Below, in pieces: positions 8,752-18,036 of a DNA stretch of 64,000 nt. Source of the DNA: an uncultured Sanguibacteroides sp. (GTDB taxonomy: Bacteria; Bacteroidota; Bacteroidia; Bacteroidales; Marinifilaceae); the NCBI RefSeq assembly GCF_900543425.1, contig NZ_UQRQ01000001.1:186001-250000 (forward strand). Direction: 5' to 3'. How positions within the stretch are numbered: the stretch's first letter is position 1; the number at the start of each line of letters is the position of its first letter. The position numbers were made by a program, and so were the translations under genes. The notes beneath the pieces were generated by a model. The model did not search any database. It saw only the letters and a program-made list of their open reading frames with translations, and had not been told where the DNA came from.

Positions 8752-9498
8752 ATGAGATTATTAGAAGGAAAAACGGCCATTATTACCGGAGCTTCAAGAG
8801 GTATCGGTAAAGCTGTGGCATTAGAATTTGCTAAGGAAGGTGCAAACATTGCTTTTACCGATTTGAGATACGATGAGATTGCTCAGGAAACGGAGAAAGA
8901 GATTGCCGCTTTGGGCGTAAAAGCGAAAATGTATGCTTCTAATGCCGCCGATTTTGCCGCAACAGCAGCAACGGTGGAAGAGATTGCCAAGGAGTTCGGA
9001 CGCATCGATATTTTGGTGAATAATGCCGGAATCACAAAAGATACATTGTTAATGAGAATGAGTGAAGAACAATGGGATGCTGTTATTAACGTGAATTTGA
9101 AGTCTGTTTTCAATTTCACAAAAACAGTTTCAGCTATTATGTTGAGGCAGAAATCCGGTTCTATTATCAGTATGAGTTCTGTTGTCGGTGTTAGCGGAAA
9201 TGCAGGACAGGCTAATTATGCCGCCTCCAAAGCCGGAATTATCGGTTTTACCAAGAGTGTTGCCAAAGAGTTGGGTTCCCGGAATATTAGGGCTAATGCA
9301 GTAGCTCCCGGTTTTATCATTACCGATATGACAGCGAAATTGTCAGAGGAAGTGAGAAACGAGTGGGCTCAAAAGATTCCATTAAAAAGAGGCGGTACTC
9401 CTGAAGACATTGCGAAGGTATGTGTGTTTTTAGCTTCGGACCTCTCTGCTTACGTCACGGGACAAACCATTCATGTATGTGGCGGTATGAATATGTAA
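8752..9498 (+). CDS. fabG: 3-oxoacyl-[acyl-carrier-protein] reductase
   Basis: Short-chain dehydrogenase of 248 residues, best read as FabG, which reduces 3-oxoacyl-ACP with NADPH in fatty acid elongation. The Rossmann motif TGASRGIGKA is at 12-21, NNAGITKDTL near 88, and the catalytic Ser...YxxxK is visible as SMSSVVG near 140 and YAASKAG near 154. The C-terminus has PGFIITDMT and a YVTGQTIHVCGGM ending typical of FabG. Other fab genes are not adjacent, so a more specialised SDR remains possible. A terminator follows at 9521-9548. Confidence 0.9.
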   Translation: MRLLEGKTAIITGASRGIGKAVALEFAKEGANIAFTDLRYDEIAQETEKEIAALGVKAKMYASNAADFAATAATVEEIAKEFGRIDILVNNAGITKDTLLMRMSEEQWDAVINVNLKSVFNFTKTVSAIMLRQKSGSIISMSSVVGVSGNAGQANYAASKAGIIGFTKSVAKELGSRNIRANAVAPGFIITDMTAKLSEEVRNEWAQKIPLKRGGTPEDIAKVCVFLASDLSAYVTGQTIHVCGGMNM

Positions 9499-9520
9499 TT
9501 TCAAATCATGAAATATTTTT

Positions 9521-9548
9521 AATGCCTGGTCTTCGGAACAGGCATTTT
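9521..9548 (+). terminator. Terminator after fabG
   Basis: AATGCCTG (9521-9528) pairs with CAGGCATT (9539-9546) around a CTTCGG-containing loop, then TTTTG and more T. Confidence 0.8.
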
Positions 9549-9681
9549 GTTTTTGAATAAAGGTCGAATTTTATAAGTGATTTGATCTAAGTTCTTGTTT
9601 GCTTTCAAATATCTGCTTATCTTTACATGAAATGATTGTGGCTTACTTTTTGTTGTTTAGAATGAAGTAAAAAAACGTAAT

Positions 9682-10659
9682 ATGTACGAGAAAAAAGCTA
9701 AGATAATAGATCGATGTACGCGGGGAGTTATATTGTTTCTTGTGTTTTCTTGTTTGACTTCTTGTGTTGGTTATCGTTTACTCGATATCGATGTGTTGGA
9801 ACCTGCCGATAGAGAGTTGAAACAAGGGGATATTAAAATTCTTTTTTTAGATCGTAAGTTGATTTATCGGTCCGATTCGCTGTCGCTTAGGGAGTTAAGA
9901 AATTTGTCAGGGTTGATCCGGGAAGACTTGGTGGAATGTTTTTACGACGGTTTTCAGGCCGGTATTCATAATAGTGCTAAAAAAGTAGTATTGGGACGTG
10001 CCATCGGTTTGAACAACAGATATATGAGTGATACAACTAATCCCGCCCCATTGACTCTTTCGGAGTTACAAACCGTTAACAAAGGATCGTACTCTTATGT
10101 CTTGGGGGTAGAATCTTGCATGTTCCGACTGTACGACAGATATAATGCGGTGGTAGACAATGCCTTGTTTTTAAGATTGTACGATACGGAGAGTAATCAA
10201 CCCATAGATACCATGCATTCCAATATATTGAGGTCTGCCATAACGGCAGGAGAAGATATAAATGCCATATGCGATTTTTATTATCAGTTGGGAATAGAGT
10301 ATGCTAAACATTTGGTACCGACCTGGCAGCCTGAAAAGAGGAGAATTTACCTGGGTAATAACACCTTGAAATTGGGATATTATTTCTTAAAGGATGAAAA
10401 ATATGATCAGGCTTATGAAATATGGAGTGCGGCATTGCATATGCGTCCGCTCGTGGCCGTAAAGGCAACTGTGAATTTAGCCTGGCTGTATGAACGACAA
10501 GGTAATTTTCAGGGAGCAATCGATCTATTGAATGCAGCTTTAGAACATATGGAAAAATATAACGTAAAAAATAGCAATATATCGGAATACATAGAGAACT
10601 ATATTCAAATACTGAATCAAAGAATAAAAGACGATCGTAAATTATTAAATCAGTTATAA
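9682..10659 (+). CDS. Lipoprotein with C-terminal TPR repeats (DUF6340-like)
   Basis: Probable lipoprotein of 325 residues. After a basic N-terminus and a hydrophobic stretch a lipobox LTSC places the lipidated Cys at residue 28. The middle contains beta-rich sequence of the type called DUF6340 in Bacteroidales. Two or three TPR-like helical pairs follow near 240-300 (KLGYYFLKDEKYDQAYEIWSAAL, VNLAWLYERQGNFQGAIDLLNAAL in outline). The envelope role is unknown. It precedes the alcohol dehydrogenase by 11 bp and may be cotranscribed. A TATCTTTA box about 60 bp upstream could be its promoter. Confidence 0.72.
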   Translation: MYEKKAKIIDRCTRGVILFLVFSCLTSCVGYRLLDIDVLEPADRELKQGDIKILFLDRKLIYRSDSLSLRELRNLSGLIREDLVECFYDGFQAGIHNSAKKVVLGRAIGLNNRYMSDTTNPAPLTLSELQTVNKGSYSYVLGVESCMFRLYDRYNAVVDNALFLRLYDTESNQPIDTMHSNILRSAITAGEDINAICDFYYQLGIEYAKHLVPTWQPEKRRIYLGNNTLKLGYYFLKDEKYDQAYEIWSAALHMRPLVAVKATVNLAWLYERQGNFQGAIDLLNAALEHMEKYNVKNSNISEYIENYIQILNQRIKDDRKLLNQL

Positions 10660-10670
10660 AAGCAGTTTGT

Positions 10671-11828
10671 ATGGAAAATTTTAATTATTATAATCCGGTA
10701 AAAATTCTTTTTGGAAAAGGGAAGATCAGTGAAATCGGAAAATGGATTCCAAAAGGATTTAAGATAATGATCACTTACGGTGGTGGTAGTATTAAAAAGA
10801 ATGGCGTGTACGATCAGGTTATGTCCGCTCTTGAAGATTTCCATGTAATTGAATTCGGTGGAATTGAGCCTAACCCTCGTTATGAAACCCTGATGAAAGC
10901 GGTGGAGATGGCTAAAAATGAAAACGTGGGTTTTTTATTGGCAGTCGGGGGAGGATCGGTAATTGACGGTACGAAATTTATTGCAGCCGCTTCTTGTTTC
11001 GAAGGTGAAGATAAATGGAATATTCTGGCCAAGATGGCTCCTGTTCATGCGGCTTTGCCTTTGGCAACAGTTTTAACTTTACCGGCTACGGGGTCCGAAA
11101 TGAATAGCGGAGCTGTAATTACCCGGCAGGAGACAGAGGAAAAATTGGCTTTCAGGTCACGTCACGTATTCCCGAAATTTTCCGTATTAGATCCCACGGT
11201 TACTTTCTCCTTACCGAAACGTCAAATTGCCAATGGTATAGTGGATGCTTTTGTACACGTGATGGAACAATATTACACAACGACTCAGAATGTTGAAATT
11301 CAGGATCGTTTCTCGGAAGGGATATTGAAAACGTTGATCGCCCTCGGCCCTGAGATGATGACGGCGGAGCAGCCGGATTATCAAACCCGGGCTAATTTTA
11401 TGTGGGCAGCAACCATGGCGTTGAACGGATTGATCGCATGCGGAGTGACGGAAGATTGGTCGACGCATCATATTGGCCATGAATTGACGGCATTTCATGG
11501 TTTGGATCATGCGGTGACATTGGCTATAGTTCTACCGGGTGTAATGAAAGCTACAAAGATGTTGCGTCACGATAAGTTGCTTCAATATGCACAACGGGTA
11601 TGGGATTTGGATATTTCTCAACCTGGAGCAGCCGATCAGGCCATTGCAAAAACAGAACAGTTTTTCAATGCTATGGGAATCAAAACCCGTTTGTCCGATT
11701 ACGGCATAGGTCTTGAAACCATTGACCGTATCGAGAAACGTTTCCGGGATAGGGGAGAATTTGCATTGGGAGGAATTGATGATGTAAACGTGGATAACGT
11801 GAGAGTTATTCTGACATCCAGATTATAA
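10671..11828 (+). CDS. Iron-containing alcohol dehydrogenase, YqhD/butanol dehydrogenase type
   Basis: NAD(P)H-dependent aldehyde/alcohol dehydrogenase of 385 residues, closest in pattern to YqhD and clostridial butanol dehydrogenases. The dinucleotide-binding GGGSVIDGTKFIA is near residue 93. Metal ligands are visible in the middle (AFVHVMEQYYT) and in HHIGHELTAFHGLDHA near 265-280. It begins with the family's typical NFNYYNPVKILFGKGK. The enzyme would dispose of reducing power or detoxify aldehydes; the natural substrate is unknown. Terminator at 11836-11867. Confidence 0.88.
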   Translation: MENFNYYNPVKILFGKGKISEIGKWIPKGFKIMITYGGGSIKKNGVYDQVMSALEDFHVIEFGGIEPNPRYETLMKAVEMAKNENVGFLLAVGGGSVIDGTKFIAAASCFEGEDKWNILAKMAPVHAALPLATVLTLPATGSEMNSGAVITRQETEEKLAFRSRHVFPKFSVLDPTVTFSLPKRQIANGIVDAFVHVMEQYYTTTQNVEIQDRFSEGILKTLIALGPEMMTAEQPDYQTRANFMWAATMALNGLIACGVTEDWSTHHIGHELTAFHGLDHAVTLAIVLPGVMKATKMLRHDKLLQYAQRVWDLDISQPGAADQAIAKTEQFFNAMGIKTRLSDYGIGLETIDRIEKRFRDRGEFALGGIDDVNVDNVRVILTSRL

Positions 11829-11835
11829 GTGAAAA

Positions 11836-11867
11836 AAGGTGTCTCTTTTAACAGACACCTTCTTTTT
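11836..11867 (+). terminator. Terminator after the alcohol dehydrogenase
   Basis: AAGGTGTCT (11836-11844) pairs with AGACACCTT (11853-11861), then CTTTTTT. It ends only about 15 bp before the next ATG. Confidence 0.85.
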
Positions 11868-11881
11868 TAATTTCGGTTTTA

Positions 11882-14800
11882 ATGTCCAAATTGAAGATAT
11901 ACAGGGCTTCTGCCGGAGCGGGAAAGACTTTTGCCCTGACAATGGAATATTTTAAGATAGTCTTTGCTTCGCCTTTAGAATACAAGAATGTGCTGGCCGT
12001 CACTTTTACGAATAAGGCGACGGAAGAGATGAAATCCCGTATTATTCGGGAATTGAATAAATTGGCAGAAGGTGAAAAGAGTGATTACAGGGAGGCTTTA
12101 AAATCGACTTTACGTTTATCTGATGAACAGGTGAAAGAGCGGGCGGTTGTATTGCGTACGTTCATTCTACATGATTACGGTCGTTTGTCCGTAACTACCA
12201 TAGATCGTTTTTTTCAACGAATCATTAAGGCATTTACGAAAGAGTTGGGAATATTTCCCGGTTATAACGTGGAATTGGATAGTGATTATGTGCTGTTAAG
12301 AGCGGTTGATCAGATTATGCAACGGATGAACGAGGATAAGGAACTGAGGGTTTGGATTACCGAGTTGATGAACAATAGCGTGGAAGAGGCTAAGTCGTGG
12401 AGTGTGAAAGGGAAGATTGCGGAATTGGGAAAAGAATTGTTCGGAGAAAATTACATGTTGTTTGACAAGACCGTTCAGCAAAAGTTCGGTAACCGGGATT
12501 TTTTGAAGGCTTATCGGTTGTTTTTGCAAAGTATTATAAAACGTTTTGAAAAACAATTGGAAGAGTATGGTAAGAGAGCATGCCATTTGATAGAGACAAA
12601 AGATTTGCGGGTAGAAGATTTTAAAAATGGGAAACGGGGAGTTATTAATCATTTCTATAAATTAAGGGACAAAAATTTGAGTAATATAACGGATTCTACC
12701 CGAAGAGCTGTCGATAATCCCGATGCATGGATAGCTAAAAAACAGTATCCGGAAATTCAGGTCAGAATAGAGGACCTTTATCCGACCCTAAATGACTGGT
12801 TGAAAGAGAGTATTCAATTTTATGACGAGTATATGGCGGATTACCATTCTGCCAGATTGCTACTCGATAATCTTTACCAGTTAGGTATATTGAATGATTT
12901 GTATCAGGAGATCCGAGCTTATTGCGAGGAGAAAGGTCTTATGTTACTAAGTGATACTACCCGGATATTAAACGTACTCATTGCCGCCAACGATACCTCT
13001 TTTTTATTTGAAAAAACAGGAAATTTCTATAAGCACGTCATGATTGACGAGTTTCAAGATACCTCTACCATGCAATGGTCCAATTTCCGGCCATTAATTG
13101 TAAATACGTTATCCGAAGGTGGAAAGGCTTTGGTAGTAGGGGATGTAAAACAGAGTATCTATCGATGGAGAAACGGCGACTGGCGTTTGTTAGCCTCCGG
13201 TGTGGAGAAAGATTTTAAGACGTTTGGGATTTGCAATGAGGTTTTGGAATACAATTGGCGAAGTGCGGGAGAAATCGTAATGTTCAATAACCTGCTGTTT
13301 TCTCAGGCGGCTTTACAATTAAAGGAGATGTATGACGAGGAAGAGGGAGATAACAATTACTCTTCTTCTATTTTGGAGGCTTATGCCTATTCGGAACAGA
13401 AAGTAAGACGTGATGAGCGAGGTTGTATTCAGATCAGATACGGGAAAGATAAACAAGAAGAAGGAAGTGCGGATGCTATTATGGAAGCCGTTGTCGAAGT
13501 CGTTCAAGATAATATGAGGAGAGGAGAAGAATTGAAAAATAGTGTAATCCTTGTGAGGAACGGTAAAGAGGGGGCTTTTGTTGCTGATTATATCATAGAG
13601 TATAATCGGGTACACCCGGAGACATCTATTCCTTTTATTTCAAATGATTCCTTATACGTGGCGGCTTCTCCGTATGTCGTTTTGATTGTTAGTGTGTTAA
13701 AATACGTCATGGCTCCTTACGATTTGGTGAACCGGGCTGTTTTGTTACACCACTATTTTACCTATGTCAGAAAAGAAGAATCCGTTGACCAGGATACGCT
13801 GTTTAAATCAGTCTCTGCTGAAGAGACTTTCCGGGCGTGTCTGGATATTCCTTTTTTGCGGGAGATAAACCGATTGACCACCGGATCTCTGTATGAAATG
13901 GTGGAAACCATTATCGAATCGATGGAACTGAGGGATCGGGCAGAGGAGCTGCCTTATTTGATTGCTTTTCAGGATATCCTGTTCGAATACGAAGAAAACA
14001 ATACAAGCAGTATACCCGTGTTTTTGGAATGGTGGGAAAAAGAGAAGGATAAAAAAGTACTTTCCACTTCGGAAGAGACAAATTCTGTTCGGATATTGAC
14101 CATTCATAAGTCCAAGGGTTTGGAATTTGATACGGTGATCATTCCTTTTTGTAACTGGGATTTGGATGATATGAGACATACCCGCCGCCTTTGGTGCGAT
14201 AATAAGGAAGAGGGATTCAATGATTTAGAATACGCACCTCTGAATTACTCTTCAAAATTGTCGGATAGTCATTTTAAAGAGGCTTATCTGGAAGAGCATA
14301 TGAAGACTTATGTCGATAATTTGAATCTTTTGTATGTTGCTTTGACGAGAGCGAAGAGAGTATTACATGTTTTTCCTTATGCTCCTAAGATCAGTAAGGA
14401 AGGGCGACCGGCGGATATCGGAGCCTTTTTGTATCAAGTATTGGAAAAGCTTGATGCGGCTCAGTTATTATCCGGATGGAATCGTGAGGAAAAACGATTA
14501 AGCATAGGAGAATATGGTATTTTGAGCGGGGGTGGAAAAGAGACGGGAAATAACAGAATTACATTAGAAGAGTATCCGGTTTTCGATTTGGAAGATCGAA
14601 TTCGGGTGCGTTATAAATACGAAGATTACACGGATGTGGAAGAGAAGGGAAATTCGGCGGTAGACGAAGGAAAATTGTTACATGAACTTTTCCGGCGTAT
14701 CGAGAAAACGACGGATATAGACCGGGCTGTAAATGAGGTATATCGTTCCGGGTTGATTCATTACGATGAAAAAGAGATTTACCGGGAAAAGTTACTCGGT

Positions 14801-15109
14801 TATTTAGATCGTGTTCCGGTAGCCTCTTGGTTCGATGGCAGTTATCGTGTCGTTACCGAGCGGGACATCCTTTTTACGAATGCAATAAAAGCTCGGCCCG
14901 ACCGGGTCATGTTTGACGGTAATAAGGTCGTTATCGTAGATTATAAGTTCGGATATAAGGAGGAGGAGAATTACCAGAAACAAGTGGGGTTCTATTGTAA
15001 GACATTGAGACAAATGGGATATAAAGAGGTGAAAGGATATATTTGGTATGTTAACATGAATAAAATATATCCTGTCGGGTTCAACACTCAATTACAGCTG
15101 GACTTTTAG
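11882..15109 (+). CDS. AddA-like UvrD-family helicase-nuclease (exodeoxyribonuclease V beta-type)
   Basis: Double-strand-break repair enzyme of 1075 residues. Superfamily 1 helicase motifs run in order: Walker A SAGAGKTF near 10, VTFTNKATEEMK near 41, Walker B IDEFQDTS near 387, GDVKQSIYRWRNGD near 422, TIHKSKGLEFD near 740 and YVALTRAKR near 818. A PD-(D/E)XK nuclease motif is near 1004-1024 (ARPDRVMF then VDYKFGY). Enzymes of this type work with an AddB-like partner to unwind and trim DNA ends for RecA. No partner gene is next to it here. It converges on the nitroreductase with only 2 bp between the stop codons and no terminator. Confidence 0.9.
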   Translation: MSKLKIYRASAGAGKTFALTMEYFKIVFASPLEYKNVLAVTFTNKATEEMKSRIIRELNKLAEGEKSDYREALKSTLRLSDEQVKERAVVLRTFILHDYGRLSVTTIDRFFQRIIKAFTKELGIFPGYNVELDSDYVLLRAVDQIMQRMNEDKELRVWITELMNNSVEEAKSWSVKGKIAELGKELFGENYMLFDKTVQQKFGNRDFLKAYRLFLQSIIKRFEKQLEEYGKRACHLIETKDLRVEDFKNGKRGVINHFYKLRDKNLSNITDSTRRAVDNPDAWIAKKQYPEIQVRIEDLYPTLNDWLKESIQFYDEYMADYHSARLLLDNLYQLGILNDLYQEIRAYCEEKGLMLLSDTTRILNVLIAANDTSFLFEKTGNFYKHVMIDEFQDTSTMQWSNFRPLIVNTLSEGGKALVVGDVKQSIYRWRNGDWRLLASGVEKDFKTFGICNEVLEYNWRSAGEIVMFNNLLFSQAALQLKEMYDEEEGDNNYSSSILEAYAYSEQKVRRDERGCIQIRYGKDKQEEGSADAIMEAVVEVVQDNMRRGEELKNSVILVRNGKEGAFVADYIIEYNRVHPETSIPFISNDSLYVAASPYVVLIVSVLKYVMAPYDLVNRAVLLHHYFTYVRKEESVDQDTLFKSVSAEETFRACLDIPFLREINRLTTGSLYEMVETIIESMELRDRAEELPYLIAFQDILFEYEENNTSSIPVFLEWWEKEKDKKVLSTSEETNSVRILTIHKSKGLEFDTVIIPFCNWDLDDMRHTRRLWCDNKEEGFNDLEYAPLNYSSKLSDSHFKEAYLEEHMKTYVDNLNLLYVALTRAKRVLHVFPYAPKISKEGRPADIGAFLYQVLEKLDAAQLLSGWNREEKRLSIGEYGILSGGGKETGNNRITLEEYPVFDLEDRIRVRYKYEDYTDVEEKGNSAVDEGKLLHELFRRIEKTTDIDRAVNEVYRSGLIHYDEKEIYREKLLGYLDRVPVASWFDGSYRVVTERDILFTNAIKARPDRVMFDGNKVVIVDYKFGYKEEENYQKQVGFYCKTLRQMGYKEVKGYIWYVNMNKIYPVGFNTQLQLDF

Positions 15110-15111
15110 TT

Positions 15112-15666
15112 TTATTTGTAGCTGTCGATGGAGCTGATTTGCTCCGTATTTTTACGAATCTTGGGACGAATGGTCTGATCGGCTGGATGTCCGATAGGTA
15201 TGATCAATTCAACTCTTTTATGCGATGGAATATGTAGTAAATCCTTTATCTTTTTTTCATTAAACCATCCCATGATGCAAGTTCCCAATCCTTCGGCGGT
15301 AGCTTGCAGACAAAACTGTATAGCCGCAATTCCGTTGTCGATTAAGGTAAAATCCTTGTCTTTTAACGTTTGACCGATACGGGAAGAGATGTTTGCCTTT
15401 TCTCTGACCATAACGACAATAACAGGAGCCTGTTTGGTAAAATGATTCATGGGGAGGATACCTCCCGATGTGGCATCTGCGACCTTATTCTTTAAGTCGG
15501 GGTCTTTAACGATAACGAATTTCCACGGTTGTGCATTACAGGCAGAAGGAGCCAGGCGTGCAGCTTCGATGCATCTCGATAAGCTCTCTTCCGGTATGGG
15601 CTCACGGGTATATTCTCTGACACTTTGTCGGTGTAAAAAGAGGTCTAATAATTCTTGGGGTTCCAT
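15112..15666 (-). CDS. Nitroreductase family protein
   Basis: FMN-dependent nitroreductase-like oxidoreductase of 184 residues. Family landmarks: RQSVREYTREPIPEE near 14, RLAPSACNAQPWKFVIV near 38, and the C-terminal GLGTCIMGWFNEKKI near 130 with IPIGHPAD near 163. Members reduce nitro compounds, quinones or flavin-linked substrates in the cytoplasm; the physiological substrate is not known. The gene follows the LruC lipoprotein gene but is separated from it by a terminator (15680-15705), so it may need its own promoter, which I could not identify. Confidence 0.9.
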   Translation of the reverse strand: MEPQELLDLFLHRQSVREYTREPIPEESLSRCIEAARLAPSACNAQPWKFVIVKDPDLKNKVADATSGGILPMNHFTKQAPVIVVMVREKANISSRIGQTLKDKDFTLIDNGIAAIQFCLQATAEGLGTCIMGWFNEKKIKDLLHIPSHKRVELIIPIGHPADQTIRPKIRKNTEQISSIDSYK

Positions 15667-15679
15667 ATGATTTAAAAAT

Positions 15680-15705
15680 AAAGGGTACTGATTTCAGTAC
15701 CCTTT
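15680..15705 (-). terminator. Terminator after the LruC lipoprotein gene
   Basis: AAAGGGTACTGA (15680-15691) pairs with TCAGTACCCTTT (15694-15705); on the minus strand it is followed by T-rich sequence. Confidence 0.8.
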
Positions 15706-15710
15706 TGTAA

Positions 15711-17660
15711 TTATTTTTTATGTTTATACCATTCCAAGTTTTCTGTTCCGTTCGAGGTTGCCCATCGGGTATACTGTGGGAACGCCTCATCGATACGTTG
15801 TCCCTCTCTCGGGAAATCAAAAGAGGTACCCACGATATGAATCGCGAACGGGAAATAGTTATTGGAGATGAAGTAGAGTCCTTTTGCCGGTTCGGAAAGA
15901 TCGTGTCCGTAATGTAGGAGGCTCATATCCATCAAATCCGTCGGTTTGTGATTAGGCAGGTGTACCTCATGTCCTCTTTGCTTATCGGATTCAACGATAA
16001 TAAATGGATTATAGGGAGGTAAACTTAGCTCACTGGATTTCATCCCGCTCAAAGTTATTTCCACGGTAAAAACCATATCTTTTCCGGTTTTAACCACGTC
16101 TTCTGCATCGTCAAACAGAATAACCGTTGCATTGGTTTGGTTGTTTTCCAAACCTTTGTTGTTCAAACTGAATCGGGTAGGAGTCGTATAATTGGACGTT
16201 ATGTTCAGTGTCCGGATCATATTGGGTGACGTTCCGTATTGATATCCGAAACCGTTTGTATATTTGGCTCCGTCATTCTTTAAAGTCCATTCGTCTTTTA
16301 CTTTAACGATTAAATTGCGGGCATTCAGGTAGTGTGTGGTATTGTATTCCATCACAACGTCGTTCATATCATAGTCTCCCTGATAAGGCCATATATCCTC
16401 AAAAGCAACCGTTCCGTTGTATTTTATGGTATAAGCTAACGAAGGATCATCCGGAAATTCGTCGTCTACATCTGGAACGCCGTCTCCGTCGCTATCCGTC
16501 ATGTCTTTTCCGTCCGGTTTATCATCGTCATTGTATTCTACGTACGAGGGATCTGCGTCGATGCAGAATATGAAATCACGATAGTCTGCCTGATCAAAAT
16601 TTTTATCTTCAAAACCGATATAGCGGATTTTCGTGTTGGGCTCGCGGATAATAATATTGTGTTTTCTTTGTAAATCGTTGAATTCCGTGTTCGAATAAGC
16701 ATATACCCTCCAACTGTTCGATTCGGATATGGCATAATTCGTTGCGTCGTAACCTCCTACTAACATAAACCATCCGATGGTTATTCCTTTAGGGAATTGT
16801 TCGATCCAACTTTGAGTGGTTTCGTCCCAGTACTTCAATCGAACCTGATCCCCCAGTTGCAGGCCTGCCTTCGGGGCAAATGTTGCGTTAGGGAACAGTA
16901 CAATTTTTTGGAAATCGTCAACAGAAGTTGGTGGATTCTGGGTATCATAATAATAGTATCCTACGGTGTTGGTTACCGTAATTCCACTATTGTGAACAAC
17001 AACTAAGTCCACAACCGCCCCGTCTTTGACAATATTAATGTTGGCTTCTCCGCTTCCGGCTATATAATCCTCCAAATTGCTGTTATTCGTACCCAAGGTT
17101 GCGTTGATCATTTTTAAAGCACCAGCAGAAACTGCTTTGGGGGTACCTAAATAACTCGGAATACCTTTGGCATTCCACTTACCGTCGTTTACTATTTTCA
17201 ATTCGCTCGGGTGGGTAGAATAGATATAATCCGTCTCTCCTGCCCGGGAGGCAACAGACTTAGATTTCGCTTGTGTTCCATCAAGTGAATATTTTGTTAC
17301 AGAAGGAACACCTACCGCATTAGTATACAAGTATATCTCTTTTACGGATGCGGGAATCTGAACTAATTCCGAATAATTTCCGTCATTATCCGTCATTCCT
17401 TTGAATAAGTTTTTCAAACCCTCTTTTTTTACGGGTTCATTGTTTACAATCTCTATCGGATCTTCCGCATAAGCTTCAAACGTTAGGGCATATCCTTCCG
17501 GGACGGAATAAGCTACGTTTGCTGTTATGTTATTTGCTGTATGAAAGTCGAATGTATTTCCATCTCCCGGAGGAGTGGTTTTCGACATGTCTTTATCCGT
17601 ACATCCCATGAATATAGCGGTAAAAACAATAATTCCCGTGGTCACAATTTTGGTTTTCAT
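15711..17660 (-). CDS. LruC-domain lipoprotein
   Basis: Surface or outer-membrane lipoprotein of 649 residues. The signal peptide ends in a lipobox with Cys at residue 20 (IFMGC). Mid-protein there is a calcium-binding-like stretch (DSDGDGVPDVDDEFPDD, about residue 390-410) directly before the C-terminal LruC/DUF4842 region, recognised by FEDIWPYQGDYDMNDVV and the ending with FPQYTRWATSNG. This combination is common in Bacteroidales. Roles in adhesion or surface structure are suggested for such proteins but not established. It has a strong promoter (17688-17718) and a terminator, and so is a single-gene unit. Confidence 0.85.
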   Translation of the reverse strand: MKTKIVTTGIIVFTAIFMGCTDKDMSKTTPPGDGNTFDFHTANNITANVAYSVPEGYALTFEAYAEDPIEIVNNEPVKKEGLKNLFKGMTDNDGNYSELVQIPASVKEIYLYTNAVGVPSVTKYSLDGTQAKSKSVASRAGETDYIYSTHPSELKIVNDGKWNAKGIPSYLGTPKAVSAGALKMINATLGTNNSNLEDYIAGSGEANINIVKDGAVVDLVVVHNSGITVTNTVGYYYYDTQNPPTSVDDFQKIVLFPNATFAPKAGLQLGDQVRLKYWDETTQSWIEQFPKGITIGWFMLVGGYDATNYAISESNSWRVYAYSNTEFNDLQRKHNIIIREPNTKIRYIGFEDKNFDQADYRDFIFCIDADPSYVEYNDDDKPDGKDMTDSDGDGVPDVDDEFPDDPSLAYTIKYNGTVAFEDIWPYQGDYDMNDVVMEYNTTHYLNARNLIVKVKDEWTLKNDGAKYTNGFGYQYGTSPNMIRTLNITSNYTTPTRFSLNNKGLENNQTNATVILFDDAEDVVKTGKDMVFTVEITLSGMKSSELSLPPYNPFIIVESDKQRGHEVHLPNHKPTDLMDMSLLHYGHDLSEPAKGLYFISNNYFPFAIHIVGTSFDFPREGQRIDEAFPQYTRWATSNGTENLEWYKHKK

Positions 17661-17687
17661 TTTAGTATCTATTTAGGTTACATTTTG

Positions 17688-17718
17688 CAAAGATAATGAA
17701 TTAATTGTCAGTTGCAAA
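17688..17718 (-). promoter_or_regulatory. Promoter of the LruC lipoprotein gene
   Basis: On the minus strand TTTG (17715-17718) is followed after 19 nt by TATCTTTG (17688-17695), about 30 bp before the ATG. Confidence 0.75.
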
Positions 17719-17790
17719 AAATACGTTGAATCCTGTGTATTAATAATATTTATCAAAACATAGATAATGTTTATTTTTTCTAAATAAAAA

Positions 17791-17816
17791 AAGAGAACCA
17801 TTTGAATGATTCTCTT
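17791..17816 (-). terminator. Terminator after the first initiator tRNA
   Basis: AAGAGAACCATT (17791-17802) pairs with AATGATTCTCTT (17805-17816), one mismatch, with a run of T on the minus strand. Confidence 0.75.
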
Positions 17817-17823
17817 TAAGTTG

Positions 17824-17896
<73 letters not shown>

Positions 17897-17928
17897 ATAC
17901 AGGCAAAGACTTTCTGTTTTTGCGAGTG

Positions 17929-17960
17929 CAAAGATAGCTATTTAATTTTATGAATCCAAA
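17929..17960 (-). promoter_or_regulatory. Promoter of initiator tRNA copy 1
   Basis: On the minus strand TTTG (17957-17960), 20 nt, then TATCTTTG (17929-17936), about 30 nt before the mature tRNA 5' end. Confidence 0.75.
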
Positions 17961-18013
17961 TATTCAGGTAAATAAATTAATCGTTTTATCAACTTCCCTA
18001 TGTTTTGTTTTCC

Positions 18014-18021
18014 TATCTTTG
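18014..18021 (+). promoter_or_regulatory. -7 box of the Crp/Fnr-type gene
   Basis: TATCTTTG matches the -7 consensus exactly and lies 15 bp before the ATG at 18037. It would fall inside the gene if an upstream ATG at 17950 were used, which argues for 18037. The -33 element is weak. Confidence 0.6.
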
Positions 18022-18036
18022 CGGAAAGGTCGGTTT

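Noticed and set aside
17950..18036. Longer N-terminus for the Crp/Fnr regulator
   Set aside because: The extra 29 codons contain a -7 box for this gene and the -33 element of the opposite tRNA promoter, and do not look like regulator sequence.
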